Below the pieces are notes generated by a model, which searched no databases, was not told the origin of the DNA, and was given only the letters and a program-made list of their open reading frames with translations. DNA of 64,000 nucleotides from Echinarachnius parma (lineage: Eukaryota; Echinodermata; Echinoidea; Clypeasteroida; Echinarachniidae): contig JBAMJV010003001.1 in the NCBI GenBank assembly GCA_037951105.1, positions 55,863 through 119,862 on the forward strand. The letters are read 5' to 3'. Below, piece by piece: positions 1-10,554 of the stretch. Position 1 is the stretch's first letter, and each line of letters begins with the position of its first letter. The position numbers and the translations under genes were made by a program.

Positions 1-1860
1 AACCATTTTGATAACATCGTGTATTTGTATGCATTCAATAATTTCCTGCATCGTGATAATTCTTTGGGTTGTGGTTAATAAAGGGTTGGTACAGCTCTGG
101 TCAAAATTAATTTTAGTAACTAAAACTTATGAAACGTATTAAAGTTATTATTAGAATGTAAAAGCTATAATTCAAACCTTTAATTGTTCCCCTGGTTTCT
201 GCCATCTGTTGAGATTTTTAATTTCCTGCATTGTGATCATTGTTTACTGCTTGATGTAGAGATTCACTTATTCTGCCTTTTGGTCTAAGATTACCTGGTC
301 TATTCATCGTGCAATCATCCAACTAATCCCTTATCTCAATTTCTCTAGTTATTGTTTCTCTTTTGATGTATCACGGTGGATATCCTTTTCCAAATAATAA
401 AACACCCAAACCATTTTGATAACATATCCTGTATTTTATGTTTTCAGTAATATCCTGCATCGTGATAATTCTTTGGGTTGTTGTTAGTAAAGGGTTGGTA
501 CAGCTCTGGTCAAAATTAATTTTAGTAACTAAAACTTATGAAACGTAAGTTATTATTAAAATTTAAAAGCTATAATTCAATGATGCTTGAATTGTAGAAA
601 AACATATAAACAGCTAAATAGTTACAGGGCTGTTTTCATTAAAACATCAGCTGTTGTCACAAGTGGGCACCCTCCAGACACCTGAAATTTTCAACCATTT
701 ATTCCACTTATTCCACTTATTCTGTCCTTTGGTCTAAGATTCCCTGGTTCATTCATCGTGCAATCATCCAACTAATCCCTCATTTCAATTTCTCTAGTTA
801 TTGTTTCTCTTTTGATGTATCACGGTGGATTTCCTTTTCCAAGAATCCAAGTTATAAACACACCCAAACCATTTTGATAACATAATCCTGTATTTTATGT
901 TTTCAGTAATATCCTGCATCGTGATAATTCTTTGGGTTGTTGTTAGTAAAGGGTTGGTACAGCTCTGGTCAAAATTAATTTTAGTAACTAAAACTTATGA
1001 AACGTATTAAAGTTATCATTAAAATGTAAAAGCTATAATTCAATGATGCTTGAATTGTAGAAAAACATATAAACAGCTAAATAGTTACAGGGCTGTATTC
1101 ATTAAAACATCAGCTGTTGTCACAAGTGGGCACCCTCCAGACACCTGAAATTTTCAACCATTTATTCCACTTATTCCACTTATTCTGTCCTTTGGTCTAA
1201 GATTCCCTGGTTCATTCATCGTGCAATCATCCAACTAATCCCTCATTTCAATTTCTCTAGTTATTGTTTCTCTTTTGATGTATCACGGTGGATTTCCTTT
1301 TCCAAGAATCCAAGTTATAAACACACCCAAACCATTTTGATAACATAATCCTGTATTTTATGTTTTCAGTAATATCCTGCATCGTGATCATTCTTTGGGT
1401 TGTTGTTAAGAAAGGGTTGGTACAGCTCTGGTCAAAATTAATTTTAGTAACTAAAACTTATGAAACGTATTAAAGTTATCATTAAAATGTAAAAGCTATA
1501 ATTCATTGATGCTTGAATTGTAGAAAAACATATCAACGGCTAAGTTACAGGGCTGTTTTCATTAAAACATCGGCTGTTGTCACAAGTGGGCGCCCTCCAG
1601 ACACCTGAAATTTTCAACCATTTATTCCACTTATTCCACTTATTCTGCCCTTTGGTCTAAGATTCCCTGATTCATTCATCGTGCAATCATCCAACTAATC
1701 CCTCATTTCAATTTCTCTAGTTATTGTTTCTCTTTTGATGTATCACGGTGGATATCCTTTTCCAAATAATAAAACACACCCTAACCATTTGGATAACATC
1801 CTGTATTTTATGTTTTCAGTAATATCCTGCATCGTGATGATTTTTTTGGTCGGGTTGTTG
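1..1860. repeat. ~460-bp tandem array, about four units
   Basis: Successive units begin with AACCATTTTGATAACAT at about 1, 409, 867, 1329 and 1783, giving periods of 408, 458, 462 and 454 bp. Each unit repeats the same landmarks, for example GGGTTGGTACAGCTCTGGTC and GTATCACGGTGGA. The first unit lacks an internal stretch present in the next three. No coding potential is visible. The array lies in the ACTR8 intron upstream of exon 4175-4427. The same family occurs in inverted orientation at about 16983-18075, so the two form a long inverted repeat around two ACTR8 exons. Confidence 0.9.
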
Positions 1861-2295
1861 TTAAAAACACAGATTATTTGATTTGGGTATGGATCCAACA
1901 TGCATTCTCCCTAGACCACAGTACAACTACTTTCAGTCTCAGTCCTGAACGGGTCAACTACCATCGCCTACTCTCTCAATCCTTGGCCAATTATCCCTGT
2001 CCCCCTTCTTTATACAACATGTCCCTTCCCTCCAGGTTTTGTATTACAAGGAGACGTGTTGTCCATTGTGTTCACGCGTTATGAAGGAAAATGGACACAT
2101 GACATGATTGACAAAAGATCCTCATTCTCCATGACCACTTAAGCAAATCGAATAGGGTTTTCTGCAAGATGTAGGTTACAAGTTATAGTTTCATACCCTG
2201 AAATATCATTCTGATTGATCTACTATCTTTAAAGTTATCGTTGCAGAAAGTCCCGTTGTAATTAATTTTGGGACATGTTGTATTTAAACCTCCGT
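1861..2295. other. ACTR8 intron, nothing recognised
   Basis: AT-rich intronic sequence between two tandem arrays. A 68-codon open frame at 1878-2084 has no recognisable similarity and no splice-site support. Confidence 0.5.
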
Positions 2296-2890
2296 TTTGT
2301 TTGTGTTTAGATTGCTGTCATCAGCATATCCCAAATCCCTCTCAACAAGTTTCCTTTGTTTGTGTTTAAATTGCTGTCATCAGCATTATCCCAAATCCCT
2401 CTCTCACAAGTTTCTTTTGTTTGTGTTTAGATTGCTGTCATCAGGATATCCCAAATCCCTCTCTCACAAGTTTCTTTTGTTTGTGTTTAGATTGCTGTCA
2501 TCAGCATATCCCAAATCCCTCTCTTACAAGTTTCTTTTGTTTGTGTTTAGATTGCTGTCATCAGCATATCCCAAATCCCTCTCTCACAAGTTTCTTTTGT
2601 TTGTGTTTAGATTGCTGTCATCAGGATATCCCAAATCCCTCTCTCACAAGTTTCTTTTGTTTGTGTTTAGATTGCTGTCATCAGCATATCCCAAATCCCT
2701 CTCTAACAAGTTTCCTTTGTTTGTGTTTAGATTGCTGTCATCAGCATATCCCAAATCCCTCTCTTACAAGTTTCTTTTGTTTGTGTTTAGATTGCTGTCA
2801 TCAGCATATCCCAAATCCATCTCTCACAAGTTTCTTTTGTTTGTGTTTAGATTGCTGTCATCAGCATATCCCAAATCCCTCTCTCACTAG
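2296..2890. repeat. 60-bp minisatellite, ten units
   Basis: About ten units of exactly 60 bp, each containing TTTGTTTGTGTTTAGATTGC, ATCCCAAATCCCTCT and ACAAGTTTC. Differences are mostly single bases, for example CAGCATATC versus CAGGATATC and CTCTCACA versus CTCTTACA. Because 60 is a multiple of three, long repetitive open frames appear in more than one frame; these are artefacts of the period and not genes. It lies within an ACTR8 intron. Confidence 0.95.
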
Positions 2891-3849
2891 TCATTGAATG
2901 TGACTTGAAAATAAGTGTATGAATCCTGAAAGGGGCCAAAATTCATTGTTCTTGCTTTGTAAAGCCAATGTTAAAAGCGTATTTGATACTGCATTGGAAT
3001 GCATGAATGGATCATCGACATCGGTACCTAAGGCAAATAGAGGTAGCACATACATGTAGGCCACGCCTCCCGTAGCAACCGTATGGCTTTTTGGTTCGGC
3101 TGAGAAATCCTTTCGTCTGGGGTGTACGCACCAAAAAACTTGATACATCTTGGTCAGGGTAAAAACAGGAAAAGGCATTTGACGTCAAAGGTAAAATTAG
3201 GATTGGTCTTCCAGGAAGTTAGTAGAGAAATTGTCTTAGTGTTGTGATCTATAAGCATGATGATTTCATATTTTTGAACATTACATTCTTCCAAGGTCTT
3301 CTACTTCCTACACATTTTATTGTTTAGTAATCCTTGGTATCTGTTTTTAATTATGTGCAGAGAGAGCATACATGTACAGGACAGACTTATGACAGAATAT
3401 GAAAAACAGAATAGTGGAGTTTTGATAGTGATGTCATTATTCAGTTTTTAGAAAGAATACTGTATGATAAAGAGTGGATATACATATTAAAGTGATATTT
3501 CAGTAAAAAGTAAATAAATTTGAAAGACAGTTTATGAACAGCTTTTAATAAATTTTTGAAGGAATTTGAAATGCAGTTTGTGGAGATAAGTTTTTAAGAA
3601 AGAATTTCATAAAGAGTTGTTTGTTTAATACCTGACTTGTTATTAAAGTAAAACACTATAGAAATAATTTCAGAAAGAGTTGTGTGTTACTTGACAAACT
3701 AAAGATGGTGTGTGCATGATGAGTGTTTGTGTCCTTAGCAACAGTGTTTATATTTGTTGATGAATACAAATATTAAAGTAAATCGGTTTGACAAAGGCCT
3801 CTGGCCGAAATATCACTACAGAAAATCATCTCACTATTGTTTGTATCTT
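2891..3849. other. ACTR8 intron, no feature recognised
   Basis: AT-rich single-copy-looking intron sequence. A 95-codon frame on the - strand (2891-3178) has no family motif. Confidence 0.45.
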
Positions 3850-4035
3850 ACCTTTTGATGTGTGGATATATGTATGGAAAGCTACCTATTAAGCCGCAAA
3901 CATATTACGATGTGTGAAATAACTGATATTGTTTTATTTGTTCGTTCTTTGATTCAATGTGCTTTTTGCTCTCGTTTTCAGACCAGCAAACTAAAGAGTG
4001 ACGACAGAGTCACAGTGTTTGTTACTTGACTAGGA
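3850..4035 (+). pseudogene. Decayed tandem copy of the 5' part of ACTR8 exon 4175-4427
   Basis: The block starting TGTGGATATATG repeats the block starting TGTGGATAATTGG at about 4051, including GCTACCTAT, GATTCAATGTG, a pyrimidine tract, CAG and then ACCAGCAAACT. Exon-like sequence starts at 3982, exactly 193 bp before the true exon start at 4175. If spliced at 3981/3982 it would stay in the ACTR8 frame for about 15 codons and then meet TGA. It could therefore be an inert relic or a decoy acceptor. Confidence 0.75.
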
Positions 4036-4174
4036 AAATATTGATAAAAATGTGGATAATTGGATATGCATCAAAAGCTACCTATCGTTAGAATTAAACA
4101 AAAAAATTATCTTGCGTGATATCAACTTATTTGGTTGTTTCTATGATTCAATGTGTTTCTTGCTCTATATTCAG

Positions 4175-4427
4175 ACCAGCAAACTGAAAAGTGACAACGG
4201 AGTCATGGTGCGAGACGATGCAATGGGCGGACCTTCCGGCGATCTCGGCCTTCCCCCCGTCAATCAAAGGACTGGCTCCCCTCTCATTGGTCAGTGTCAT
4301 GGTGATGTCATAGTCCAGGCTGAGGAAGCCCCGCCTCCCATCATCTCCCGCAGGATCTCCACATCTCAGACCCTGGACAAGCCCCTGGGCCTGGACCAGG
4401 CGATCCTGTACAGCATAGACTGCTGTG
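4175..4427 (+). CDS. ACTR8: ACTR8 coding exon (antepenultimate), actin-related protein 8
   Basis: ARP8 is a nuclear actin-related subunit of the INO80 chromatin-remodelling complex, where with actin and ARP4 it forms a module that contacts extranucleosomal DNA. This exon follows a TATATTCAG acceptor and ends before GTGAGT. It is read in phase 0 for 84 codons plus one base. The first part is low in conservation and rich in Gly, Pro and Ser (a typical insertion loop of ARP8). The end carries LGLDQAILYSIDCC, which I recognise as the ARP8 signature ahead of actin subdomain 3. Earlier exons lie upstream of the window. A truncated duplicate of the start of this exon lies 193 bp upstream. Confidence 0.92.
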
Positions 4428-4982
4428 GTGAGTAGGCAAACCTATTCTTTATAATAGAAAAGAAGTAATTGTGTGAAATAAGAAATGTGTTGAAATTGAA
4501 ATATTCATAATGAAAAGTAATGTAGTGGGCACTAATGTGATATGTCTTTATCAACAAGAGTGTTGTCTCAAGATTGTTATTATGTTATAGTCATGCAGTG
4601 TATGTTGGAACTTGGAAATGATCGGAAAGTGGGGAAATGATGTCATAAAGTGTGATATAAATTCAACAATTTATTGCAATTTTGTCAAATTCATGCTGGT
4701 AATGATTATAATTTCATCTTTCAATCAACAATACATGTATGTCTATTGAGATAACCAATAACCATAAAATATTCACAGACTAAGGAACATCATCAGAATT
4801 ATGTTGAAATTTCAGAATCAATTAGCTAAACGTTGGCTGCACTTGGCGGCATCGAAGATCAAACTTCAAGTAAACCGCGATGTCCCGCTGCTCCTTTTGT
4901 TCATCTTTAGAAACGGACTGGTATTTGAATTCATTAGTGAGAGTTGTGACTCCATCCATCCATCCAACTCCTTGGTCAGACC
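4428..4982 (+). other. ACTR8 intron start, nothing recognised
   Basis: The intron opens with GTGAGTAGG at 4428. The stretch to the first TTAA-flanked element is AT-rich and shows no gene or repeat I can name. Confidence 0.6.
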
Positions 4983-5547
4983 TTAAAGGGACTTAGTAAC
5001 ATTGTCCAAATCCTCAAAATCCATTTGGAATTCTAGCGGTTCCCTCATACCTTGTTGTATTTGTATTAACAATAAAATCATAGGTTTCGGTTTTTTCAAA
5101 TTTGTTACGGTTGAAGTGTTCAGATGTCAAATTATCCAATGGATCGTCAGAACCGTGTACAAAGTGAGACCAATGAATAGTGAATGTCACTTTGCATTTT
5201 TGCTCATTACTCGGCCATATAAAGTCCATTTAGCTTGAAATTTTCACACAACACCCAATGGACATCAGATAACAACAATATACATGTACATTGGGTGATT
5301 TCAAGTATGGTGTTTAGGGCTGGTGTTTGTGTGTAATAAACACTAACACTGGCCTTAAACACGATACTTGAAATCACCCAATGGGTGATTTCAAGTATGG
5401 TATTTAGGGCTGGTGTTAGTGTTTATCAAACTGGTGTTTGTGTGTAATAAACACTAACACCGGCCTTAAACACCATACTTGAAATCACCCATTGTATCTA
5501 CCCCTTATCACTTTTTGCACTTGTCAACAAGGTTACTAGATCCCTAA
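4983..5547. mobile_element. TTAA-flanked MITE, family M2, with a nested insertion
   Basis: The left end reads TTAAAGGGACTTAGTAACAT and the right end GGTTACTAGATCCCTAA, imperfect inverted termini. The same interior (GGTTCCCTCATACCTTG, TGTATTAACAATAAAATCAT, CACTTTTTGCAC) recurs at 9982-10367, 16036-16420 (inverted), 31383-31770 and in fragments near 32.2, 39.1 and 40.5 kb. No open frame is present, so it is non-autonomous. A foldback element (5294-5489) interrupts it. Confidence 0.8.
5294..5489. mobile_element. Foldback/TIR element of two hairpins inserted at CATTG
   Basis: Two hairpins lie in tandem, 5294-5378 and 5384-5489. Each starts GGTGATTTCAAGTATGGT and ends with its inverse, and they are separated by CAATG. 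The whole is flanked by CATTG at 5289-5293 and 5490-5494. The related M2 copy at 9982 shows the empty site TATACATTGTATCAAC, which supports a 5-bp CATTG duplication. The termini match those of the 2.9-kb element at 18290-21228. Confidence 0.85.
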
Positions 5548-5720
5548 AGGACCTAATGGGGTCTGTATTAACCCGTTGACTACTGAAACCGGGTGGGTTG
5601 TGTACAAAGTCTATTGGGATTTCACAAACTCGCAGGGAACGGGTTGAATCTATGGGGATTGCATAATGTATTAGGGAACTGGTTTATTTACGTCATTAAT
5701 AGTTTGCAAGAGTATTAGAC

Positions 5721-6361
5721 GTGATGTCACGAATTGATTATTGTAATAGTGTGTTGTATGGGCTCCCAGACCTGCAAATCAGCAAGTTGCAAAGAATTCA
5801 AAATTCAGCTGCAAGATTGGTTGTACGAGCCAAAAAACATGAGCATGTAACTCCAATCTTGCAAGAGTTACATTGGCTCCCTGTGAAATTTTGGATTCAA
5901 TATAAAATTCTTTCCTTAGCATACTTGTCCTTGCAAGGTCGGGGCCCCGAATACCTTAAAAGTTTATTAACAGATATCGTCCTGCTAGGAATCTGCGCTC
6001 CCAGAGTAAGTCCCTCTTACTTTGTCCAATATTTAATACAATATCTTATGGGGCACGTACATTTGCATTTGCAGCAGCAACACTATGGAACAATCTCCCT
6101 GAAAATATAAAACAATTAGACTCTATTGAAAAGTTTAGGACCAGTTTAAAAACCCACTTATTTTTGAAGTAATATACGTATATAAATACATTTTTTATTT
6201 TGTTATTATTTCACTGTCACTTGTGTTAGACTTCTTTCTTATTTTCCATCTCTTACCTATCTCTGTACTTATCCTTTCATGCTTCCTTCTTATGCGCATA
6301 GAGACTCTATTCTAGGTGTGATATGCGCTATATAAGAAATGTTTATTATTATTTATTATTA
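5721..6361 (+). pseudogene. 5'-truncated non-LTR retrotransposon, C-terminal RT-domain remnant
   Basis: From 5721 to about 5960 the + strand encodes a segment typical of the C-terminal region of CR1/L2/Jockey-type reverse transcriptases: SRIDYCNSVLYGLPDLQ, LQRIQNSAARLV and LHWLPVKF. Further downstream a frame change separates it from WNNLPENIK-like residues, also typical. The catalytic RT core is absent, so the copy is 5'-truncated. It ends in a short TTATTATTA tail near 6340-6361 after GCGCTATATAAGAAATG, the usual terminus of such elements. It lies in the same orientation as ACTR8. Confidence 0.8.
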
Positions 6362-6989
6362 GAAGAAAAGGTGAATACTGTGTATCTAGTTTAGGCATAC
6401 TGCTTGGATGTTTTTTCATGCATCCCTGTATTTAATGGACGGGGGAGGGGGACAACATATGTCCAGCTTCTAATGAAGTAGATCATGAATTTGTACAACT
6501 GCATCTGGATGATACATTTGAATCACTTTTAACCTGTTCCCTTCAAGATTCTGAAACCCCCCCATTGACTTTGTACATATCCCACCATGTTCCCATAGGT
6601 AAGACATTTGTTTGCATGTATATCTTTCATTAAACATAAACATTAATGCATCACTTTTCATAGGAAGGGGCGTAGCCCAGTTTGGAGGGTGGGGGAAGAT
6701 GTCAATGTTCAAATCTTTCTCCAATAATATATATAGTCATTAATGCATGATTTTTATATCCTTTTCCCGGCTTTTGACAATATTTCCACCAGCTTCTGAT
6801 GAGAACGAAATGAGACCATCCTGTCTGTGGAAGGGGGCAATGGGAGGTGGCAAGCCGTTTTCGGAGGGTGGGGGAAGGCGTCAATTTTCAAATTCAAGTT
6901 AGACATTTGTTTGCATGTATATCTTTCATTAAACATAAACATTAATGCATGACTTTTCTATCCTTTTCTTGGCTTTTGATTTTCACCAG
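6362..6989 (+). pseudogene. Two decayed tandem copies of ACTR8 exon 6990-7156
   Basis: Exon-like starts follow CCAG at 6467 (CTTCTAATGAAG, then TTTGTACAACTGCATCTGG) and at 6793 (CTTCTGATGAGAACGAAATGAGACC). Both resemble the true exon start CTTCGGACGAGACGAAG. The intervening intron block ACATTTGTTTGCATGTATA, CATTAAACATAAACATTAATG is also repeated (near 6604 and 6903), so the unit is a tandem duplication of exon plus upstream intron. The first copy has an open frame to a good donor, ATAG|GTAAGA, at 6599; its length would shift the ACTR8 frame. Confidence 0.7.
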
Positions 6990-7156
6990 CTTCGGACGAG
7001 ACGAAGAAGAAGATGTACAGCTGCATCCTGGTGGTGGGAGGGGGCATAGCCCTGTTCCAGGGGGCATCCGACATGATCCAGCAACGCATCCAGACCAAGA
7101 TGCCCCCATCTTTCCGCAGGGCTGTGGACAGAGTCGAGGTCATCTGCAAGTCAAAG
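6990..7156 (+). CDS. ACTR8: ACTR8 coding exon (penultimate)
   Basis: The exon lies between a TTTTCACCAG acceptor and a GTCAGT donor and completes the split codon from the previous exon (G|CT, Ala). It then encodes SDETKKKMYSCILVVGGG, followed by MPPSFRRAVDRVEVI. The hydrophobic strand and GGG turn correspond to the actin-fold subdomain 3 segment that in actin reads VLSGGTTMYPG and contacts nucleotide. The KKKMYS and MPPSFRR motifs are characteristic of ARP8. It is 167 nt long and ends in phase 0. Two decayed copies lie immediately upstream, and the following intron is 19,291 bp. Confidence 0.95.
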
Positions 7157-7682
7157 GTCAGTCTGATGTGATAATACAAATAATTGTAATGATAATACAA
7201 ATAATTTTGATTTTAAATATATAGTCAGCACTTGCCCTATTGCCCGGGGCAAGTAAAAAATGATTTCGGGCAAGTAAAATGTCATAAATGGTTTGGTTGC
7301 CCAATCGGGCAACTACCAATTCTGTGATTCTTCAAGAGAAACTGTTATTCACAAGGTGTAAATCTCATCTAGAAGTGAGCGGGCAAGTACATTTTCTGTT
7401 CGGGCAAGTAAAATTTGAAAATGTATTAATCTACATGTACTTGCATGAACGGAGGTGTGTCTAAGTGCTTTACAAGGTTATTATTACCTCAGTCATCAAA
7501 AACACACACACACAGTCAACCTGACTTGAAGTACTCTTCCTTAACTCCCCAGGAGTATTCTAGCCAGGTTACCTACATGTATTATAGGTGCTCACATGCT
7601 TTACAAACACCTCCATTCCTACCAAGTACCCGTGTGATACACCTGGGTAGATGTGAACAAATGTGGATAATTGTCTTGCTAA
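7157..7682 (+). other. Intron with clustered GGGCAAGTA motifs
   Basis: From about 7228 to 7415 the motif GGGCAAGTA(A) and its inverse occur repeatedly (for example 7250, 7270, 7380 and 7402), suggesting a short degenerate element. Nothing else is recognised. Confidence 0.4.
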
Positions 7683-7962
7683 AGGGGCCATCACAAATCA
7701 AAAACGTAGCCCACCCGAGACGTTCGCAGGGCACCGAAACCTGCTCCCAAATTCAGCGATTTTCGCCCGACTCCTTTTGTTTACTGATGGGCGCCGGATT
7801 TCTGATCACTGATGTCCATAGGGTTCGCCCGAGCCCCGTCCAATATGTGACAGGGAGCAAAAAAAATACGCTCGACTCCTTGGCGGATTTGAAATTCCGC
7901 GACTCTCTGGCGATCTATAAATTCGGCCGGGGTCCGTTTGATTTGTGACGCAGGCTTTAAGG
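7683..7962. mobile_element. GC-rich TIR element, family G (short copy)
   Basis: It starts AGGGGCCATCACAAATCA and ends GATTTGTGACGCAGGC, inverted termini next to CTAA on the left and TTTAA on the right. The interior has GGGCACCGAAACC, TCAGCGATTTT and CCCCGTCCAATATGTGACAG, shared with the longer copies at 42943-43614 and 44935-45513. It is GC-rich and CpG-rich, unlike the surrounding intron, and has no ORF. Confidence 0.75.
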
Positions 7963-7973
7963 ACAATGGCGGT

Positions 7974-8054
7974 GGGCATACACAGCGTTCGAGCATGGGA
8001 CCTCCCGATGGGAGGGCACATGCTCTACCAGTCTTGCTACACCACGTCTACGCC
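7974..8054 (-). other. tRNA-Gly-like sequence (SINE head or tRNA relic)
   Basis: On the - strand an A-box-like TAGCAAGACTGGTAGAGC is followed by CCCTCCCATCGGGAGG, resembling the tRNA-Gly(CCC) anticodon arm, and by the B-box-like GCTCGAACGC. The T stem does not pair well and the acceptor arm is unclear, so this is not a convincing functional tRNA. A tRNA-derived SINE fragment is the likeliest reading. Confidence 0.4.
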
Positions 8055-8149
8055 AAGTTAGCCTATTCATTGCTTTTGCACCGTTCTTCCGGAGGGACCT
8101 GTATCATCATTATAACCCCTTTCAATGGATGCACTTCCAACAATAATAA

Positions 8150-8587
8150 TTCAGACATCTCATGACTTACAAATAAAAACTCTAGTCGGTAGTAAACAAT
8201 TTTTAATAGTCGGTAGTAAACAATTTGGTAAAGTTCTGTTTGTTAAATTGCAGAATCAACACTACATATGTTTGATTGATCAAAAATTGGTGAATGAAAC
8301 CACAAAATAAAAACTCTCGTCAGTAGTAAACAATTTTGTAAAGGTCAGTTTTTGTTAAATTGCAGAATCAACACTACCGTATGTTTAATTAATTAAATTT
8401 GGCGAATGAAACCTTACGAAGGCTAAAAACATTACCTGGTAGTTTTTTGTCTTGTTTAGAAGGTGATGATTTGTTTTTATATGACTTGACACGTGGCAGT
8501 TTCACCTACAGCTTCATACCTGTACATTTACTTGTAGGTCTTCTTTTAATAGTCCTCTGTCACTACCATATTGACCTTTGTGTAGAT
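8150..8587. repeat. Intron repeat family I, copy 1
   Basis: Two internal sub-copies share GTAGTAAACAATTT and TTAAATTGCAGAATCAACACTA. The block continues with ACATTACCTGGTAGTTTTTTG, GGTGATGATTTG and TGTCACTACCATATTGACC. The same series recurs at 9683-9981 plus 10368-10400, at 12935-13100 (diverged) and at 14675-14860, all within the same ACTR8 intron, which suggests old local duplications. Confidence 0.75.
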
Positions 8588-9682
8588 TTCTCCGGTCCCC
8601 GGTCTCCGGTCTTCAGACCGGACCAGAACTCGGACCGGTAAAATCACGCAAGCATCGGCAAAAATGCAATGTTTGGGGCTTATATTGCTCTTTTTATATG
8701 CCAATAATATTACAAATATTGACGCTTTGATGGGTGTACATATCAATCTTGACGGGAAAATATTTTTTTTTTTTTTTTTTTTTTTTTTATTAACTCAGTT
8801 TCGAAAGAAAAATATTTTTTCCGAAGTAAATTGGACCTAGAAATCGATCGTTTGTTCAGCTGAACAGAATTTAAAAATGACCCCCAAAACAATGCAAAAA
8901 CTGCGCTGAATATCGGTAAATTTCCAAAGAACGTTCGGGAGGTAAGCTGAAGTCGGCTGCTGAAATCGAAGGTTGAAGTTAGCAGCAAGTTTTCAGTATA
9001 GTACCTCGCAGCGCGCGCGATATCGCGAGACAATCGAGTGCTATGCTAACTTCAGTTACCCGGCTAGCACCACTGCTGCGATCAAAATTTAACAATATTT
9101 TGCGCAGTTTTTTCATTGTTTTGGGGCTCATTTTTTGTTCTGCTTAGCTTTCAAACGCCATGCAATCATGTAAATAGAATATCAAAACAAATAGAAATGG
9201 TGTAGATTACCAAAATACGCATTTTGAGCCACTTTTTGAATGCACTGGCTCATCAGCTCGATCATACAGATATTCATCAGATGTCTCCCCGAGAGTGTCG
9301 GCCTAACTTTGTGTGAACATCCGTCGGCAATATCGTTCAAATGACTAGCAATTTTGCGCATCCTGTTCTATTTCTAACTGTCAAACGAAGTAACGAACCA
9401 AGAATTTCCCAAAAATAACCACTCTTTAAAGTAAATGATATCGATTGCCCCATTTTTATTTGAATTCCACTACTTTTCAAAGCGATTATGGACAATTTTC
9501 TTAATGTTTTTCAGTCATTTGTATCACCGGTTTTTTCCACCGGTCTCAGCTTTTTCAACTTCAAACTCGAACCGGCCCGTGACCGGAACGGAAGCCCAAG
9601 TTTGCCAGTATTCCGGTTCCGGTCCGGGTTCGGGTCACAACATTACTTCAAAATGATCACAATTTTACCATGAAATTTCATG
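8588..9682. repeat. CCGG-bounded insertion-like segment within repeat family I
   Basis: A ~1-kb segment lies between repeat I copies. Its ends are rich in (A)CCGG: GGTCCCCGGTCTCCGGTCTTC and CAGACCGGACCAGAAC near 8595-8640, and CACCGGTCTCAGC, CCCGTGACCGGAACGG and GGTTCCGGTCCGG near 9538-9632. A T28-like tract lies at 8762-8789. No ORF with recognisable motifs is present. A degenerate DNA transposon is plausible but unproven. Confidence 0.4.
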
Positions 9683-9981
9683 TTTAAAATAAAAACTCCA
9701 GTCAGTAGTAACATTTTTTGTAAAGGTCTGTTATTGTTAAATTGCAGAATCAACACTATGTTTAATTTATTAGAATTGGCGAATGAAACCATACAAAGGC
9801 TGAAAACATTACCCGGTAGTTTTTTGTCTTGTTTAGTAGGTGATGATTTGTTTTTATATGACTTGCTAGTGAAATAATCTGTGATGCAAATATTTGTTTG
9901 TGTTCCTCCTCACCACCAAACTTGACACGTGGCAGTTTCACCTTCGGCTTCATACCTGTACATGTGCTTGTAGGTCTTCTT
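9683..9981. repeat. Intron repeat family I, copy 2
   Basis: It repeats the landmarks of copy 1 (AAATTGCAGAATCAACACTA, ACATTACCCGGTAGTTTTTTG, TGACACGTGGCAGTTTCACC). It continues at 10368 with TTGTCCTCTGTCACTACC after an M2 element that interrupts it at TTAA. Confidence 0.75.
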
Positions 9982-10367
9982 CTAAAGGGACTTAGTAACA
10001 TTGTCCAAATCCTCAAAATACAATTGGAATACTAGCGGTTCCCTCATACCTTGTTGTATTCGTATTAACAATAAAATCATGGGACAGGTTTTGGTTTTTC
10101 AAATTTCCCTTTCGTTAAAAAGATATTTACGATTGAAGTGTTCAGATATTAAATAATCCAACGGATCGCGAAAACCGTGTACAAAGTGTGTGCAATGAGT
10201 TTGTGAATATCACTTTGCATTTTTGATCATTACTCGGCCATATAACGTCCATTTGACTTGAAACTTTCACACAATACCCTGTGGACATATCAAATAACAA
10301 CAATATACATTGTATCAACCATTCATCACTTTTTGCACATGTCAACAAAGTTACTAGATCCCTTTAA
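9982..10367. mobile_element. TTAA-flanked MITE, family M2
   Basis: The termini are CTAAAGGGACTTAGTAACAT and AGTTACTAGATCCCTTTAA. Repeat I copy 1 shows the empty site GGTCTTCTTTTAATAGTCCTC, so the insertion point is the TTAA. No ORF. This copy also shows the empty site of the foldback element found in the 4983 copy. Confidence 0.85.
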
Positions 10368-10554
10368 TTGTCCTCTGTCACTACCATATTGACCTTTCTG
10401 TAGAAATAAACATTTTCTAGCAATCCCAAACTGATACTTCAAAATGATCACAATTTTACCATGAAATTTCATGTTTATCTTTCAAATTGTCAATGCCTTC
10501 TATGTTTCCCCGAAAATTCAGTGTGAAAATGAATAATTATTTCTCCTACCTCAA

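Noticed and set aside
2296-2890. Long repetitive frames of 158 and 197 codons as a secreted repeat protein
   Set aside because: They come from a 60-bp minisatellite whose period is a multiple of three; more than one frame is open and it lies inside an intron.
2300-2890. CRISPR-like array
   Set aside because: Units are whole-length tandem copies without unique spacers, and the DNA is eukaryotic.
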